Of a DNA stretch of 64,000 bases, positions 33,966 to 45,665 are shown piece after piece (the first letter of the stretch is position 1; every line of letters begins with the position of its first letter). The translations under genes and the position numbers were made by a program. The notes beneath the pieces were generated by a model that saw only the letters and a program-made list of their open reading frames with translations, searched no databases and was not told the DNA's origin. Source of the stretch: Ceratothoa steindachneri (lineage: Eukaryota > Arthropoda > Malacostraca > Isopoda > Cymothoidae); contig OZ018321.1 of assembly GCA_963969495.1 (NCBI GenBank), positions 196,085,126-196,149,125 of the forward strand, in the 5' to 3' direction.

Positions 33966-34707
33966 CAACCAGTGCTGGTGGTAAGATATTTTCATGCTAA
34001 TCAAGGAAAAATATGGATCTAGCTAATTCACAATCGTATTTTGGTCAGTAATATGATTTTGATATACTCGTAGCTCCACGATTTCTATGTTTGGTCCATT
34101 TGTTTGTTAAATGCTTTATTAATTGAGAGATATACATTTTCTGAGATTATCTTTATCAAATTAAATTTTTGCATTGTTTTTTTTAGTTTTTATGAACAAT
34201 TTTTAGCTAAACATCGAAGGATTCTTTTACTATCAACACAAATTCGATGCAAGATTATTGCAACGTCATTGGGCAGATTGTATGATTTGGTATATATATA
34301 TATATATATGCAACAAAGCCCACAGGGAAAATTAATACGAGGATTGCAAGTACTTTCGAACTTTATTTTGAGTTCTTTATCAAGGAATAACAAAAGTATT
34401 AAAAATTGTAATATTTCTAAGGATGATACAGAGGAGAGGGAACGCTCACAAAAAAGCAAAAAACCAATCAACAAAATGAGTTAATGTGAAATGGAAACCT
34501 TAGGAGGATCAAAGATAAATATAAAATTAGATCATTAAATCAGGTAAATTCAAAAGACTAAAGGTTGACAGCCTAAGCAATTAGGGAGGAAGAAAACCTG
34601 AACGAGAGATTAACCTCAGAGCTCAGGATCTAAACACCAAGGTAGAATAAGTACAAATATTCTAAAGATTTGAATCAAATGGAAATAAATACACAGACAT
34701 AAACATA
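33966..34707. other. AT-rich DNA with a short (TA)n run
   Basis: A TA run lies at 34290-34309. Two overlapping frames (about 34104-34484) are AT-driven and show no family features. Confidence 0.45.
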
Positions 34708-35639
34708 TGAGGGGCGGTCGATAAGTTTTGCGAATCGTTAGGGCAAAACAGAGGACGGGGGATGGCTGTTTGTGGGGGTGTTTGGACAACTTATGAAAAG
34801 TCAGGACCTGCAGCCGCACGCTCCTGCCTTGTCTATTTAAGAAGCAGTAGCTTCTCGCAGATCGTCAATCACAAATTTTTCCACAATGGAGAAGGTTGAG
34901 CACCGCGCAGTGATCAAATTTTGACCAACGAAGGCAAGAATGCAAAAAAGATACATGAACACATGGTTGTAGTGTACACCGACACCGCTCCTTCCTATGC
35001 AACCGTTGCTCGCTGGAATAGGGAGTTCCGCCATGGTCCTGAGTCCCTTGAAGATGACCCCCGTCCATGACGTCCGTCAGACGTGACCAACGCGGACAAT
35101 GTGGCCCGTGTGGAGAGGATGATCCTCGAAAATCGATGGTTGAAGGTTGAAGAAATCGAGCGAGAACTTGGAATATCACAGGGAAGTGTTATCAACATCA
35201 TCCACGACAATTTGGCTATGACCAAGGTCTCTGCCCGTTGGGTCCCTAGAAACCTTCAAATCCCATGATCGAATTAAACGTCGTCAAAGTCCACAAGGCC
35301 AGAGTTGCACAAGCTGCCCTGCGCGAGTGCGGATTCGAGGAGCTCAGCCATCACCCCTACAGTCCAGATCCGGCCCCTAGCGACTACTTTTTATTCCGCC
35401 AGCTCAAAGCTGCACTGCGTGGATGCCGGTTTGGGAGCGATGAATATGTCCAGCTAATCGTCCAGGATTGGATTGAACAGCAGTCGGGAGATTTCTGGTT
35501 GTCGGGAATTCGAAGCCTCAGGGACAAGTGGCGCAAGTGCATTGAAGTCGAGGGTAGTTATATTGAAAAATAATTAAACAATTTTCCTCATATCTCGTTT
35601 CCTTATATCCGAATTGCAAAACCTATTGACAGTCTTTCG
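34708..35639 (+). mobile_element. Mariner element with internal deletion, TIRs and TA duplication (932 bp)
   Basis: TA dinucleotides flank both ends (34706-34707 and 35640-35641). The left end, TGAGGGGCGGTCGATAAGTT with TTGCGAATCG following, matches the inverted right end, CGAAAGACTGTCAATAGGTT with TTGCAATTCG following, at most positions. A full mariner is near 1.3 kb; about a third of the transposase is missing. Confidence 0.88.
34886..35573 (+). pseudogene. Mariner transposase, internally deleted
   Basis: It starts MEKVEHRAVIKF, then after a single-base shift reads NEGKNAKKIHEHMVVVYTDTAPSYATVARWNREF (HTH domain), and after one TGA (Arg or Gly position) DVTNADNVARVERMILENR and LGISQGSVINIIHDNLAMTKVSARWVPRNL. 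The frame then jumps to KVHKARVAQAALRECGFEEL, YSPDPAPSDYFLFRQLKAAL (third catalytic Asp present), ending IEVEGSYIEK. Roughly 100 residues with the first two catalytic aspartates are deleted. The remainder is otherwise well kept, indicating a young insertion that lost its centre. Confidence 0.88.
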
Positions 35640-35884
35640 TAAGGCTACATAGATGCACATAAAATAAAATTAAATAGTTTATTAAGATTAATATAAATAT
35701 TTAGTCCGAAATTAAAAGTTTCGACAGTACATTGTGAATATAATTTAAAAAATAACCATCGAGTTTATATAAGCCAGGACTTAAGGTAAAATTTGGGAAT
35801 TTACTAATAAAGGTCGATTCAATGATATTTCGTTAAATTGTATCGTTATTATGACAGATAATTTAAATTTTTTCGCCCCAGGGA

Positions 35885-36435
35885 AACGTTAGAATCCGCA
35901 GGAGACCAAGGCAGCAATGGACTCGAGACTACATAGTGGCAACAGTAAAGCATGGTAGCCTCACTGAACTTGTATCGATATGCGTATCAAGTTCAGGGAT
36001 GGGACCTCCCACTGTTTGTGATTCCACAATGAATTTAGAGAAGTAACAAACTGTCCCGAGAAATTAAATGCTTCCCTCAGTTCGAGATTTCTCCAGAATG
36101 CACAGAATGTGATATCCAGCTGAACAATGTCCATGGCACAAGTCTGCGTCCATCATACAGTGCTTCCGGGACAAGAATATCACGGTGATGGAATGAGCAC
36201 TTAAGTCTCCGGATATTAATTCAGTGAAAAAGATTTGACAGAATAGGATAGAAGCCAAAAGTCCTTATCAGCCTGTCTCCATTAGCAATAGAAGGAAGGC
36301 ATTATCGAGGAGTGAGCCAGCATCACGCCATTTAAGTGTCGCAACCTCCTGGAGAGCAAACTTCCAAGAATGTATTCTCTCATCACTGCCAAGGGGCGCT
36401 ACACACTCTGTTGAGCTTCCTGTAACAGTTTGGTA
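35885..36435 (+). pseudogene. Tc1-like transposase, C-terminal half
   Basis: It reads RRRPRQQWTRDYIVATVKHGS, CVSSSGMGPPTVCDSTMNLEK, MLPSVRDFS, a degraded QDNAPCH region (QLNNVHGTS), FRDKNITVME and LKSPDINSVKKI (family QSPDINPIENLW, with catalytic Glu lost). The family end (SMPRR) is only faintly visible. It lies 245 bp downstream of the mariner element in the same orientation but is an older, separate insertion. Confidence 0.75.
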
Positions 36436-36572
36436 TTACTGTAATTTTCACAAAGCTTCAACTGCTTATTCCTCCAAAACCCTCTATTTTTAGAACATGA
36501 TCTTTTTAATTTTCATTATTTTTTTAAAAGGTGAACAAGTAAACTGGTATGAATTTCCAGTGCATTTTTTAC

Positions 36573-37203
36573 CCCCCTCTTTCTCCCCATCTCTCTCCCC
36601 CGTCTTCTACCCCTCCCTTTCTCCACCCTCTACTCATATTCCTCTAACACCCTCCCTATCTCCCTCCCACTCCCTATTCAACACCTCTCTATCCCCCCAT
36701 CTCCCTCTCCCCCTACATTTCTCACCATTCTATCTCTCTCCCCCCTCTTCTCCCATCTGTAACTTCTCTCTCTCCTCTCTCTCAACCACTACTCTTTCCC
36801 CCTCTTTCTCTCTCTACCCATCTTCTCCCAACTGTATTTTCCCTCTCTCCTCTCCCTCCACCCTACTCTTTCCCTCTCACCGCCATTTCAACTCTTTATC
36901 TCCCCTGCACCACCTCTCTCACCTCCCTCTTTAGCTCCCCCCTCTCTCTTTACTACTCCCTCTCTCTTCACTACTCCCTCTCCATATCCACATATCCCTC
37001 GGTACTCTCTCTCCCCCTTGTCTTCCTCACCCTCTCTCTTCTATCCTCTCATCCCTCCCTCTTCCCCTCTCTCTCCCCATATCCTCCCAACTGTCTCTTT
37101 CCTCTCCCCTCTCTCTCTTCCCCTACTCTCTCACCCTCTCTCAGCCTAGCCCCCTCCCACCTAGCCGCTTCTCGCCTATTTCCCTGCATACTTTATCTCC
37201 CCT
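36573..37203 (+). repeat. Long pyrimidine-rich tract (CTCTCCC type)
   Basis: About 630 bp made almost entirely of C and T, with CTCTCTCC and CCCCTC words, broken by occasional A. The long open frames over it are compositional. Confidence 0.93.
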
Positions 37204-37252
37204 CGACCCTAATTTTGACCTCCATTTTCCCCATTCAGGCGGGTAATTAGAC

Positions 37253-37432
37253 TGTGGAAGAGGGAGTGGGGAGAGGGATGGAGGGAGGTAGAGTGGAGGA
37301 GAAGGATGGGAGAAGGATGTGGGGCGAAAGAGAGGGGCAATGGGAGAAGTGAGGGGGAAAAGTTTGGAGCAAAGGGGGAAAATGGAGGGGGAAAGGGAGG
37401 TGGCGAGAGGGAGATAGAGGGCAAAGTGGATA
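37253..37432 (+). repeat. Purine-rich tract opposite to the preceding one
   Basis: GGAGAGGGATGGAGGG-type sequence, roughly the reverse complement of the 36573-37203 composition. A second purine patch follows at 37525-37600. Confidence 0.9.
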
Positions 37433-37587
37433 TTTTTAGCACGTGATTTTCTGAATAATTTTTTATTTTATTATCTCTTAATTTAGGATTGAGTTCCACC
37501 CTCACCCTTTTCCCCACCTGTTGAGAAGCGAAAGAGAGGGGGAGGGGGAGGGGAAAAGGGGTTAGGTAAGATAGGGAGGAGGAAGGG

Positions 37588-37645
37588 GGAAGGAGCTAAG
37601 CGCAAACTCCCACGTAGGAAAGGGGGTGTGGCGAAGCTATGGCTT
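37588..37645 (+). repeat. Dispersed repeat end, copy C
   Basis: GAGCTAAGCGCAAACTCCCACGTAGG and GTGTGGCGAAGCTATGGC match the closing block of copies A (about 2633-2690) and B (about 18855-18905). Confidence 0.55.
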
Positions 37646-37875
37646 GTGTTATATAATTCTTTTGTTACATGTTTTATCCAATTTGGTATTTTTTTCATTC
37701 TTGTTGATTCTTTTGGCGCATATATAACTTCTTACTATTTATTCCTGCTTATTTGACTATTATATTGATATATGATATGCAAATAAAAATTTTACGACTG
37801 TACATTTATTTAACATCCTCAAATTTCTCTCATGTCCGAAAAATATGTCCGTTACTCTACATATGATTTCGATTA

Positions 37876-38005
<130 letters not shown>

Positions 38006-38009
38006 GTTC

Positions 38010-38458
38010 TGCGTCTTCAAGTTGCTTGTTCCTAGATGAGGTACGCGACGACGTTCTCCCAGCGCACAGTGTTTATGCTTTGCAGGTCTTGGGGCGGGGC
38101 TTTGGGTGGGGAGGAGTATGAACAAGCGGCGCTGGTGACGGTCGTCGGAAAGACCTCGGAGTTTCTTGCCCAATGATGTGGTCGGCCGGTAAGACGGCCG
38201 CGTCGTATGAGGGCGGTCGCTGTCTCTCGAGGGCATCCTCGAGGGCAACCTCGCGGACCTGGTCTTCCAGTTCCCCGGGTCGCTAGGGTTACGACAATCA
38301 ACCGAAAAACCCCTTGCCTGGGTCGGGGGTGTAAGCGACAGCGGGAGGGCGTAGCGAGTGTCAGCACTAGACAAAGATGAAGATATATTCCTGTTCGGCG
38401 GCGAAAACCCTCGTAGCTCTGTTCATGCCGGGTAGTCCGCAAGGTGTCCCGGAAGTAA

Positions 38459-38459
<1 letters not shown>
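38010..38459. other. GC-rich island between two (TA)n arrays, unrecognised
   Basis: About 450 bp much richer in G and C than everything around, with CG-dense words (GGTCGTCGGAAAG, GACGGCCGCGTCG). Minus-strand frames are open across it but show no family. It may be a retroelement end or untranslated region. A comparable island next to (TA)n occurs at 63188-64000. Confidence 0.5.

Positions 38460-38541
<82 letters not shown>
38460..38541. repeat. (TA)n microsatellite
   Basis: About 80 bp of AT dinucleotides closing the GC island on the right. Confidence 0.97.
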
Positions 38542-38543
<2 letters not shown>

Positions 38544-40344
38544 GATTTATCTTATCCTGAAGTCTAATGCATTTTTGAATGCATATATTACTGTAGTAAA
38601 TACAAATTCAACGCTATAAATGCATATTCATGACCTAGTTACTTTTGAATCCCTTTTCAGTATTGTGATCACAAATTTTGGCAAGGTGTATGATTCCTGA
38701 AGACTGGTTGTGCTAATTTGGTTCCGATTTAAACTCGAAGAGACGCTCTCACAGTATTGTGTCAATTATTTTTGTTGCTCTGTACTCGCTCTCACTTGGT
38801 AATGGTGAAGCAATACGGGGATAGTGCTATCTTCAAGGAATGTTGGAATTTTGGAGATAGTTAAGCAGCTGTCCAAATGCTAGTGGAATCCAGTTTTAAA
38901 GCTCCGAATTAGGAGGCAAAATTTCGAATCTTGCACTACCCCGCCGTAGGGATGGGGAAGCGGACCAATCCACTACCCAAGGTTAAAGGTTGCAGGTTGA
39001 AACACTTGCTCAGGGTTGATGCTTTAAGGTCTGATACTACTAGTGCAAGTAATCGGGAGTAAAGTCCTAGAGGTGGAGATAGGGTCACAGACAAACTTGT
39101 TCTTGTTCATAGTTTTTCTAGCTAGGTTATCGAGAGCTGTATTGAGGCCGTCGACTTTTCAACTGAAATGAAATCCTTAACTATGTGGAGAGTTGTGCTA
39201 ACTTTGCAGTAGCAGGTGAATAGATTTCTTTGCGGCAGAAGAAAACTATGATTTCTGCTGGATATTCTTGATCGAGAAAGGTTGTGTCTCTCGTTAATTT
39301 TTGTCAGTAAAAGTGGTTCAATTTACGGTAGAATAAAGTGGATTACCCTAGCCTTCGTTTCTTGTTAAGAATTTCGCTCGTTGTTATGCAAGTATAGTCA
39401 CCAGTCTCGTTCCTGAAGTAATATAGATCAAAGTAGCTCCAGAGCTAAAAGAGTATTAGGAAGAAAGGAACTCTTAATATAGCCTAAATTGATTTGGAAT
39501 TGTAAAGTATCTATCTTCTTTCTATTTTTGTGATTGCTAGGCTCGATTACTTGAAAGTTGCTTGATGAAACCTGTGGTTGAATCTCTGTTGTTAATTTGG
39601 GAAACTAGTTTTTTCGCAGCCACGTGAATTCATCGAGAGATCGAATTAGGTTTACTTGATTTCTTCATTTTCACTCCATAGTTGAACAAAGCGTTGCGAG
39701 GGCACGTAAGGTCAATGACTAGATAGCTATAACAACAAAGACTTTTATCACCACGTTTTATCTATTAAACATCTGCAAAGACAGAAAGCGAGAGATGATG
39801 AGAGAGGGATTAAGAGAGAGCGACTTTATTCTAAGCAACAGCGCGCAATAATATACAATAAGACCTTCTCTGAACCTACCTTTCATTGTTAGACCTATTC
39901 TGATACCATTTCCTTATTTTGTCGATACAGCCTGGTACACAATTTAGACTAATTTATAGTAATACCAAAGAATGCTCCGAGGATAATTATTTTAGATAGT
40001 ACAAGTTGAAAGCTTTAATCTATTCAGGAATAGTAGTTAAAAGAATATATAAAACTACATTAACTTTGGGGAGACCTATTAGTTTGTTAAGGAGGATTAT
40101 TTTGAGAAATATGTTATTTACTGCAGATTTCTAAATTGTTGACTTTTTGTGAAATTTCTTCATTTCTTCCGCTTTTTGTTTCTGTATTTATCATTTTTTT
40201 CTTTGTCTGATCCCACTTTAATTTCCTCTGTATATACAAGACGATCGCTATATATATAGATATATTTCTTTTTGAAAACTCAAATTAATTTAGAATTTCC
40301 TATTCAACAATTTGGAATTCAAATTTAGCTTAAATAAGGGGCCC
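38542..40344. other. No recognised gene
   Basis: Mixed AT-rich DNA. No family-like frame or tandem pattern was found. Confidence 0.4.
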
Positions 40345-40612
40345 AGCGAGAGCTCATAGTGGAGAGCCTAATCAAGTGCTACCAAGATATCGGATGCAAT
40401 ATGTCAATGAAAATACACTTTCTTCACTTTCTTCTCTCCTTCTTCCAGAGAATGCAGAAGATGTAAGTGATGAACATGGAGAGAGGGTCCATCAAAATAT
40501 AACGTCAATGGAAAACAGGTATAAGGAAAAATGGAGCCCTACTATGCTGGCTGACTTCTGTTGGAACCTGAAGCGTGACACTTCAGCCATCTTACAAACG
40601 AAAAAATATTAA
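40345..40612 (+). pseudogene. Unknown repetitive protein family, copy 2 (C-terminal fragment)
   Basis: The reading starts LIKCYQDIGCNMSMKIHFLHFLLS and, after a shift, LLPENAEDVSDEHGERVHQNITSMENRYKEKWSPTMLADFCWNLKRD, closely matching copy 1 (1792-1995) and copy 3. Only the last quarter of the protein is present. Nothing upstream resembles the rest, so this copy is 5'-truncated. Confidence 0.85.
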
Positions 40613-41514
40613 ATTTAGTTAATACATTATAATAATGCTAAAAAACATGCTGATTCATTATATATTCATGAATTAATTACAATGGACACATTCAATATGA
40701 CTTTGGGAGCGAAATACATTTATGGTATCGTGGAAATCGGTATCACTTGGATAATTATTAAATCGGCTATTTAAGAGAAAACTTTATTTGATGGGAATTT
40801 TTTATTATTAAATTTGAATTTAACATACTCAACTTCATAATTAAATGCACATAATATCCATGTATTTTTGTTTAACTTTGTTGTACAGTGATATTTGCAG
40901 GGGAAAAAAATAAACTCTATACTTGGATTCCTCCTCGCTTTGTAAAAGTTATCTTTTAATACAATTTTTGCTTACCATAATGAATTAATATATATTCGAT
41001 CCTTCATAAAACTACCGGAAATCTTTTTAATATTTCTCAGAATATATCAGCTATAAGGAATTAAAATTAAATTAAATATTTAATCCATCACTACTATGAA
41101 AGTCAATTTTGATTCATCATATTTGAAGCTTCGAATTTTTCCATTTTATTTAAAAATCTAGGAAATTTTATTAAAAAATTATGGTATTGTAATATGATAT
41201 TTCCATTTTATAATTTAAATTTTCAAATTTTATTGATTTTTCACAAAATCTAGGTGGCTTCAGTCGACATTAATTGGGAATATTTAGGGAGTCCATAAGA
41301 AATTATTAATTGTGGTTTGAAATTTGAAAGTGTTATATTTTATCAATTTTTAAAAAATATTTTAGTTTTTGAATTCATATTAATCTTTAATTAATTAATT
41401 GGGTTTATATTCTGAATTTATTTATTTCCTTTTAGAGAGTGATACGTTCGTATCCTGGGCTTGATTTTCAAACCACATCAGTGTTAACATTCGTACTTCG
41501 GAAATTCTCTGTAC
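40613..41514. other. AT-rich DNA, nothing recognised
   Basis: No coding or repeat structure was seen. Confidence 0.45.
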
Positions 41515-41579
41515 CTTATGAGGTTAAACTATCATACACTGGGGGTATTATGCTCTACACAGGTGTTAACGTCAGAAAG

Positions 41580-41872
41580 ATTACACAATTCGGAAATACC
41601 AACTTTAGCACCTGTTAGTGAGACAGATAGCCACAATTTACGAACCATCAACCTCATATGAAGCGTGGCGTAGATGTGCAATGTGCAAACCTCCTTAACA
41701 CCATATGAAGAATCCTTTATTAAATGTTTAAGACGTTTGCATATTATGGACACTTTTACGCTTTGCTGGTGCCAAAGTTTCTACCTTCCTTTTGAGGTTG
41801 ATGGTTTGTAAATTGGGGTTGTCTGTCTCACTAACATGCGTTAAAGTTGGTATTTCTGAATTGCGTATTCGT
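41580..41872. repeat. Inverted repeat, two ~75-bp arms with ~135-bp spacer
   Basis: The left arm (about 41580-41660) contains AAATACCAACTTTAGC, GTTAGTGAGACAGATA and ACCATCAACCTCAT. The right arm (about 41795-41872) carries their complements in reverse order. A flanking direct repeat, TTATGAGGTTAAAC, lies at about 41517 and 41874. Confidence 0.8.
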
Positions 41873-42059
41873 TATGAGGTTAAACCTTTGCACAACTGGT
41901 TCGTTTATACGCTATAAAATGTGATTATGTCTGTACTTTTGAATTTATATCCTTGATATCAGGTCAATCATTTGCACTTGGGGTTTGTTTGTAAACCTCA
42001 TGCAGGTGCTCTTCCTATAAATCGGTCTATGTTCTATTAAATTACATTGGTTTCTTTCG

Positions 42060-42650
42060 GATAAAATTAAATGGTAATTAAAAGGTAATATCTGTGTGGT
42101 TAAATTAAATGTGTGGGGGGGTCCAAATATACGTGTATCTCTGTTGGGTCAAATCACACTTAAATACTGATCTTTGGGGTTAAATTATACGTCACTCTGT
42201 GAGGGAAAATTAATTGAGGGGTGGGACTGTTGGTTTAAATTTTATGTGTCTATTGGGTCATCATATATGAGGTTCCATGAGGTTATATTATACTTCTCTC
42301 CTTGGCGGTAAATAAACAGTTTCTATAGTATTAAATTTCATCTCTCTGTTGGATTAAAATTAATTAGTCTTTGTGGGTTGAAATTAAATGAGGATGTTTG
42401 GTTAAATTATCCCTCACGCTGTGGAGTTAAATTAAATGGCTCTATCTGGGATTGAATTAAAGGTAGGTTTGTGCGGTTAAAATATTCGTCTCGCTCTGAG
42501 GTTAAATTAAATGGGTATATGTGAGTTTTAATCATTATTTATCACTATGTGGGTGAAAGTAGGTAATATCTGTGTGATTAAATTAAATGTGTGGGGGAGG
42601 TTAAAATATACGTGTATCTATGTTGGGTTAAATCACACTTCACCAGAAAG
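42060..42650. repeat. TTAAATTAAATG minisatellite with higher-order duplication
   Basis: Irregular units of GGTTAAATTAAATG plus TCTCTGTG-type words repeat throughout. A longer segment (GGTAATATCTGTGTG through GGGTTAAATCACACTT) occurs at 42084 and again at 42562, 478 bp apart. Confidence 0.8.
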
Positions 42651-43399
42651 TATTTACACCGTTATCTAATCCCAGAGTCTTTCGCTAGGAATGAATAGAT
42701 TATTGAAGGATCACAAAATTCAAGGGCATTGAGAGAAATGTATGAAGAGACAAATATTCAAAAAGTATGATAGACAAAAAAGTAATAACATTTCTAACCA
42801 AACTTCGCAAGCAAAATTTATTCATACAATATAATTTTAATATCCATATGTTTCATTTATATGGTTTAAATTATGACACCATTTGGAAGTCACATGAGCA
42901 CTTTTATTCCTTGGGACAACTTACCCTTTTTTAGGCACTTTCTTTATAAGTCTCGTCTCACACTTTTCTCTTACCACCTGTATATTTTTTGTAGGTTAGT
43001 CACCGACAAGCTTCTATCCAATTATTCCTCTTTAGGACTGGTCTAAGGGGACTCAAGTAATCTTTGCTTGCTTCAGTTAGGTTTGGGGGTTTAACACGCT
43101 CTGCACTTTTCCAATCTTTTTCCTTTTCAAGGGTCTCCATCTTCCTTTTCTCTACTTCGCCCGCAAGAAGATAACACGGTGACAATTTAGACTAGTTTCG
43201 AAAAATAAGCTATAACGTGCTAACAACCCTTTCAGGGCATCGCAAACTTAACAGTCATATGAATTCTACAATCAATCATGACAAAAGGGAATAAAATGTC
43301 TTCTGAGATTAGGTCGAGAATATTCATGAAATTTAACATCTAATATGAGTTACAAGAAGATTTTTGAAGAACTAAATAGCCTTAAATCTAGAGTGAGTC
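42651..43399. other. No recognised gene
   Basis: A minus-strand frame at 43000-43185 (VEKRKMETLEKEKDWKSAER...) is lysine- and glutamate-rich and unrecognised. It could be chance. Confidence 0.35.
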
Positions 43400-44175
43400 A
43401 GTAATAGGAAAGCTTAGGCAATTAGAGACAACTGCAAATATCACTCGTTTCGCTCATTTTCGGAAAGATCCAATCCTCTCTATTCAATGGATCCTTAGAT
43501 ATGTTGAAAATAGCCATGGGAGCATTAGAAGGGATTTAAACCCTCCGTGAGGAGAGGGAGTGGTCAATGTCAGTTTTAAAGAGTCTGGAATATGTTGCAT
43601 AAAGTGGAACTGTATGGATGTCGTCCACGAAAGACACATGCATTGAAAACCATTCCTTTGAAAGCCTGTCTGAAATAGGTAAACGATCAAATGGAGAAAG
43701 ATTTAAATTTTTGGAGCCATGTGCTATGATCAGATGAACAAAGATTGAGGTGTTCGACAGAAATGATTTCAGGTATGTTTGGCAATAGAGTGCTGAGTCT
43801 GGTATTCCAAAAACCACTTTTCCTACAGCAAAATATGAAGGTGAATCTATTATGTTATGCGGCAGTTCCTATTCAACATGCGTTGGTATACCCCATCGAA
43901 TCAATTGAACGATGCATAAAGAACACTATAAACAGACTCTTAAAGGTTATCTCAAGAGTGATGCTCTCAAGCTTAGTCTAGGACGAACATGATTATTTCA
44001 ACACGACAACAAACACTCCCAAACACAGACCAAAATTGTTTTTATCTTGATCAAAGAAACTAAAATAAGTGTTTTGTAATGGCCAGATTCACCATATCTC
44101 TACCAGAGAAAATAATTATGGTATGAACTGAAAGTTCTAGGCCTTGCAATTCACACCCCAAAACATCAATGAATT
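43400..44175 (+). pseudogene. Tc1-like transposase remnant
   Basis: Frames in order give HKVELYGCRPRKTHALKTIPLKACLK, NFWSHVLWSDEQR (first catalytic Asp region WSDE present), EVFDRNDFRYVWQ, IPKTTFPTAKYEGESIMLCGS, LFQHDNKHSQTQTKIV (second catalytic Asp present), KKTKISVL-type linker, SPYLYQRK (family SPDLNPIEN, third catalytic residue lost) and WYELKVLG. Stops and shifts are numerous. It spans most of a usual 340-residue protein without the first HTH. Confidence 0.8.
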
Positions 44176-44200
44176 AGAAAAGTTTAGGTTCAAACAAACG

Positions 44201-44415
44201 TGTTTGAACCTAATCAAGAACTAGAGTAATAATAATCATTTAAGGAGTGTCATTAATCAAAACGGTTATAATATTGACTATTTGTTATCAACCTAACCCA
44301 ACCTAACCGAATTTTCCTTAGTAGTTTGTTTGAACCTAATCAAAAACTAGAGTAATAATAATCGTTTAGGAGTGGCATTAATCAAAACGGTTATAATATT
44401 GACTATTTGTTATCA
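44201..44415. repeat. 90-bp direct repeat, 126 bp apart
   Basis: TGTTTGAACCTAATCAA through ATTGACTATTTGTTATCA at 44201-44290 recurs at 44327-44415 with few differences. The intervening 36 bp holds CCTAACCCAACCTAACC. Confidence 0.9.
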
Positions 44416-44660
44416 TCCCATCCGTTGCACGCAGCTCTGCCTGATTCTTTTAATCCAGTTTGCGTGACAAGGTTTGCTCTTAATCTTAATGACTTGGCTA
44501 TGAATTTTATGAATGTTAGTACGAAAAATATTTCACGGTGTTTTATACCATCGTTAATTAAAACATGGGATGTTTACCCAACGAGATTGTACACTCAAAT
44601 GATATTTCTTCATTTAGGTCTCGTGTTAATTCATTCTTGAAACAATAGCTTTTTCTCATC
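44405..44660 (+). pseudogene. Possible LINE C-terminal fragment
   Basis: HPLHAALPDSFNPVCVTRFALNL...ISRCFIPSLIKTWDVYPTRLYTQM resembles the common LINE ORF2 ending (R-S-F-I-P-x-x-x-x-x-W-N-x-L-P). The resemblance is short, so this is tentative. Confidence 0.4.
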
Positions 44661-45183
44661 TTCTAATATTTCTTATTCATCTGGGTTTACTATTAGCAAT
44701 TCACTTATTTCATGTCTGCCTTTGCCTCTCTTCAGTACTATTTTGTTATTTTGTGTTGATTCAATTTAGCAGTTATTTTTGCACCCTGAATAGAGGCTTT
44801 GGTAGCTCTCAGAATAATAATATCAAAGTGTATAGGGTATGAATACATTTGATTTCAAATTTTCGTAAAATGTTTTAATATTTCTTTATTGTTCTATCAA
44901 ACTTATTAAATTTTTTATGGTTCACCTATTAATACATTCGCTTCAATTCCTACAAATTTTGCTATCGTGCAATAAATGGGTAAAGAAATATGGTGAAAAA
45001 CTATGGTATTAGGTAGGGGTAAGAGTACTTTCTGGCTGAAATGTAATTGGGTTTATTTGAAGGAAAAATATCTCTCTGTTGGGATAAATTATGCTTCTCT
45101 CTGTGAGGTTAAATTAAATAGGGCGCTGTACTGCTAATTAAATGAATCTCCATGGGCTTACATAACTTACTCTGCCCCATCTA
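44661..45183. other. AT-rich DNA with a minisatellite remnant
   Basis: Around 45060-45125 TCTCTCTGTTGGGATAAATTAT and GTGAGGTTAAATTAAAT repeat the 42060-42650 unit. Confidence 0.5.
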
Positions 45184-45205
45184 ATATATATATATATATA
45201 TATAT
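45184..45205. repeat. Short (TA)n run
   Basis: About 22 bp of alternating TA. Confidence 0.9.
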
Positions 45206-45409
45206 TTTTTTCTTGTATATTTCCTTTAACATTTTCAGATTCTCCATTAATATTTATTTTGTTCCTAGTTATATTTTTTCGTTAATCATTGTCTGAAATT
45301 TATACGATTATAATTAATTACAATTGCAATTTTCGGGCATCTTGAATCAACAAAAGTTGCGTTGCATTTTAGTCTTTGTGACTCTACATGACCCAATCAC
45401 TACTTACAC

Positions 45410-45665
45410 TTCTGCCTCTCTCTCTCTATCTGGCTATTTTTTTTCTATGCCTCTCCCCCTCTCTCTGCTTCTCTCTTTCTCTTTTTCTGTCTCCCTTTCT
45501 GTCTGCCTCCTTTTTACCTGCGTCTCACTCTCTGCCTCTTTCTTTCCCTACCATTCTATCTCCGCCTTTCTCTCTCTTTGCCAGTCTCTTTCTCTCTATG
45601 TATCCCTGTCTTTCTGCCTTCCTCACTCTCTTCGAACCCTCCTCTCTCTCTCTCTTTCTGCTTGA
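45410..45665 (+). repeat. CT-rich low-complexity tract
   Basis: Words such as CTCTCTCTCT and TCTGCCTC dominate. Two overlapping open frames here (serine/leucine-rich) are compositional. Confidence 0.9.

Noticed and set aside
36497..36934. 145-codon Pro/Ser-rich frame
   Set aside because: It lies in the CTCTCCC tract; composition alone explains it.
44288..44311. CCTAACCCAACCTAACC resembling arthropod TTAGG telomere repeats
   Set aside because: Only about three degenerate units inside a duplicated AT-rich region; not a telomeric array.
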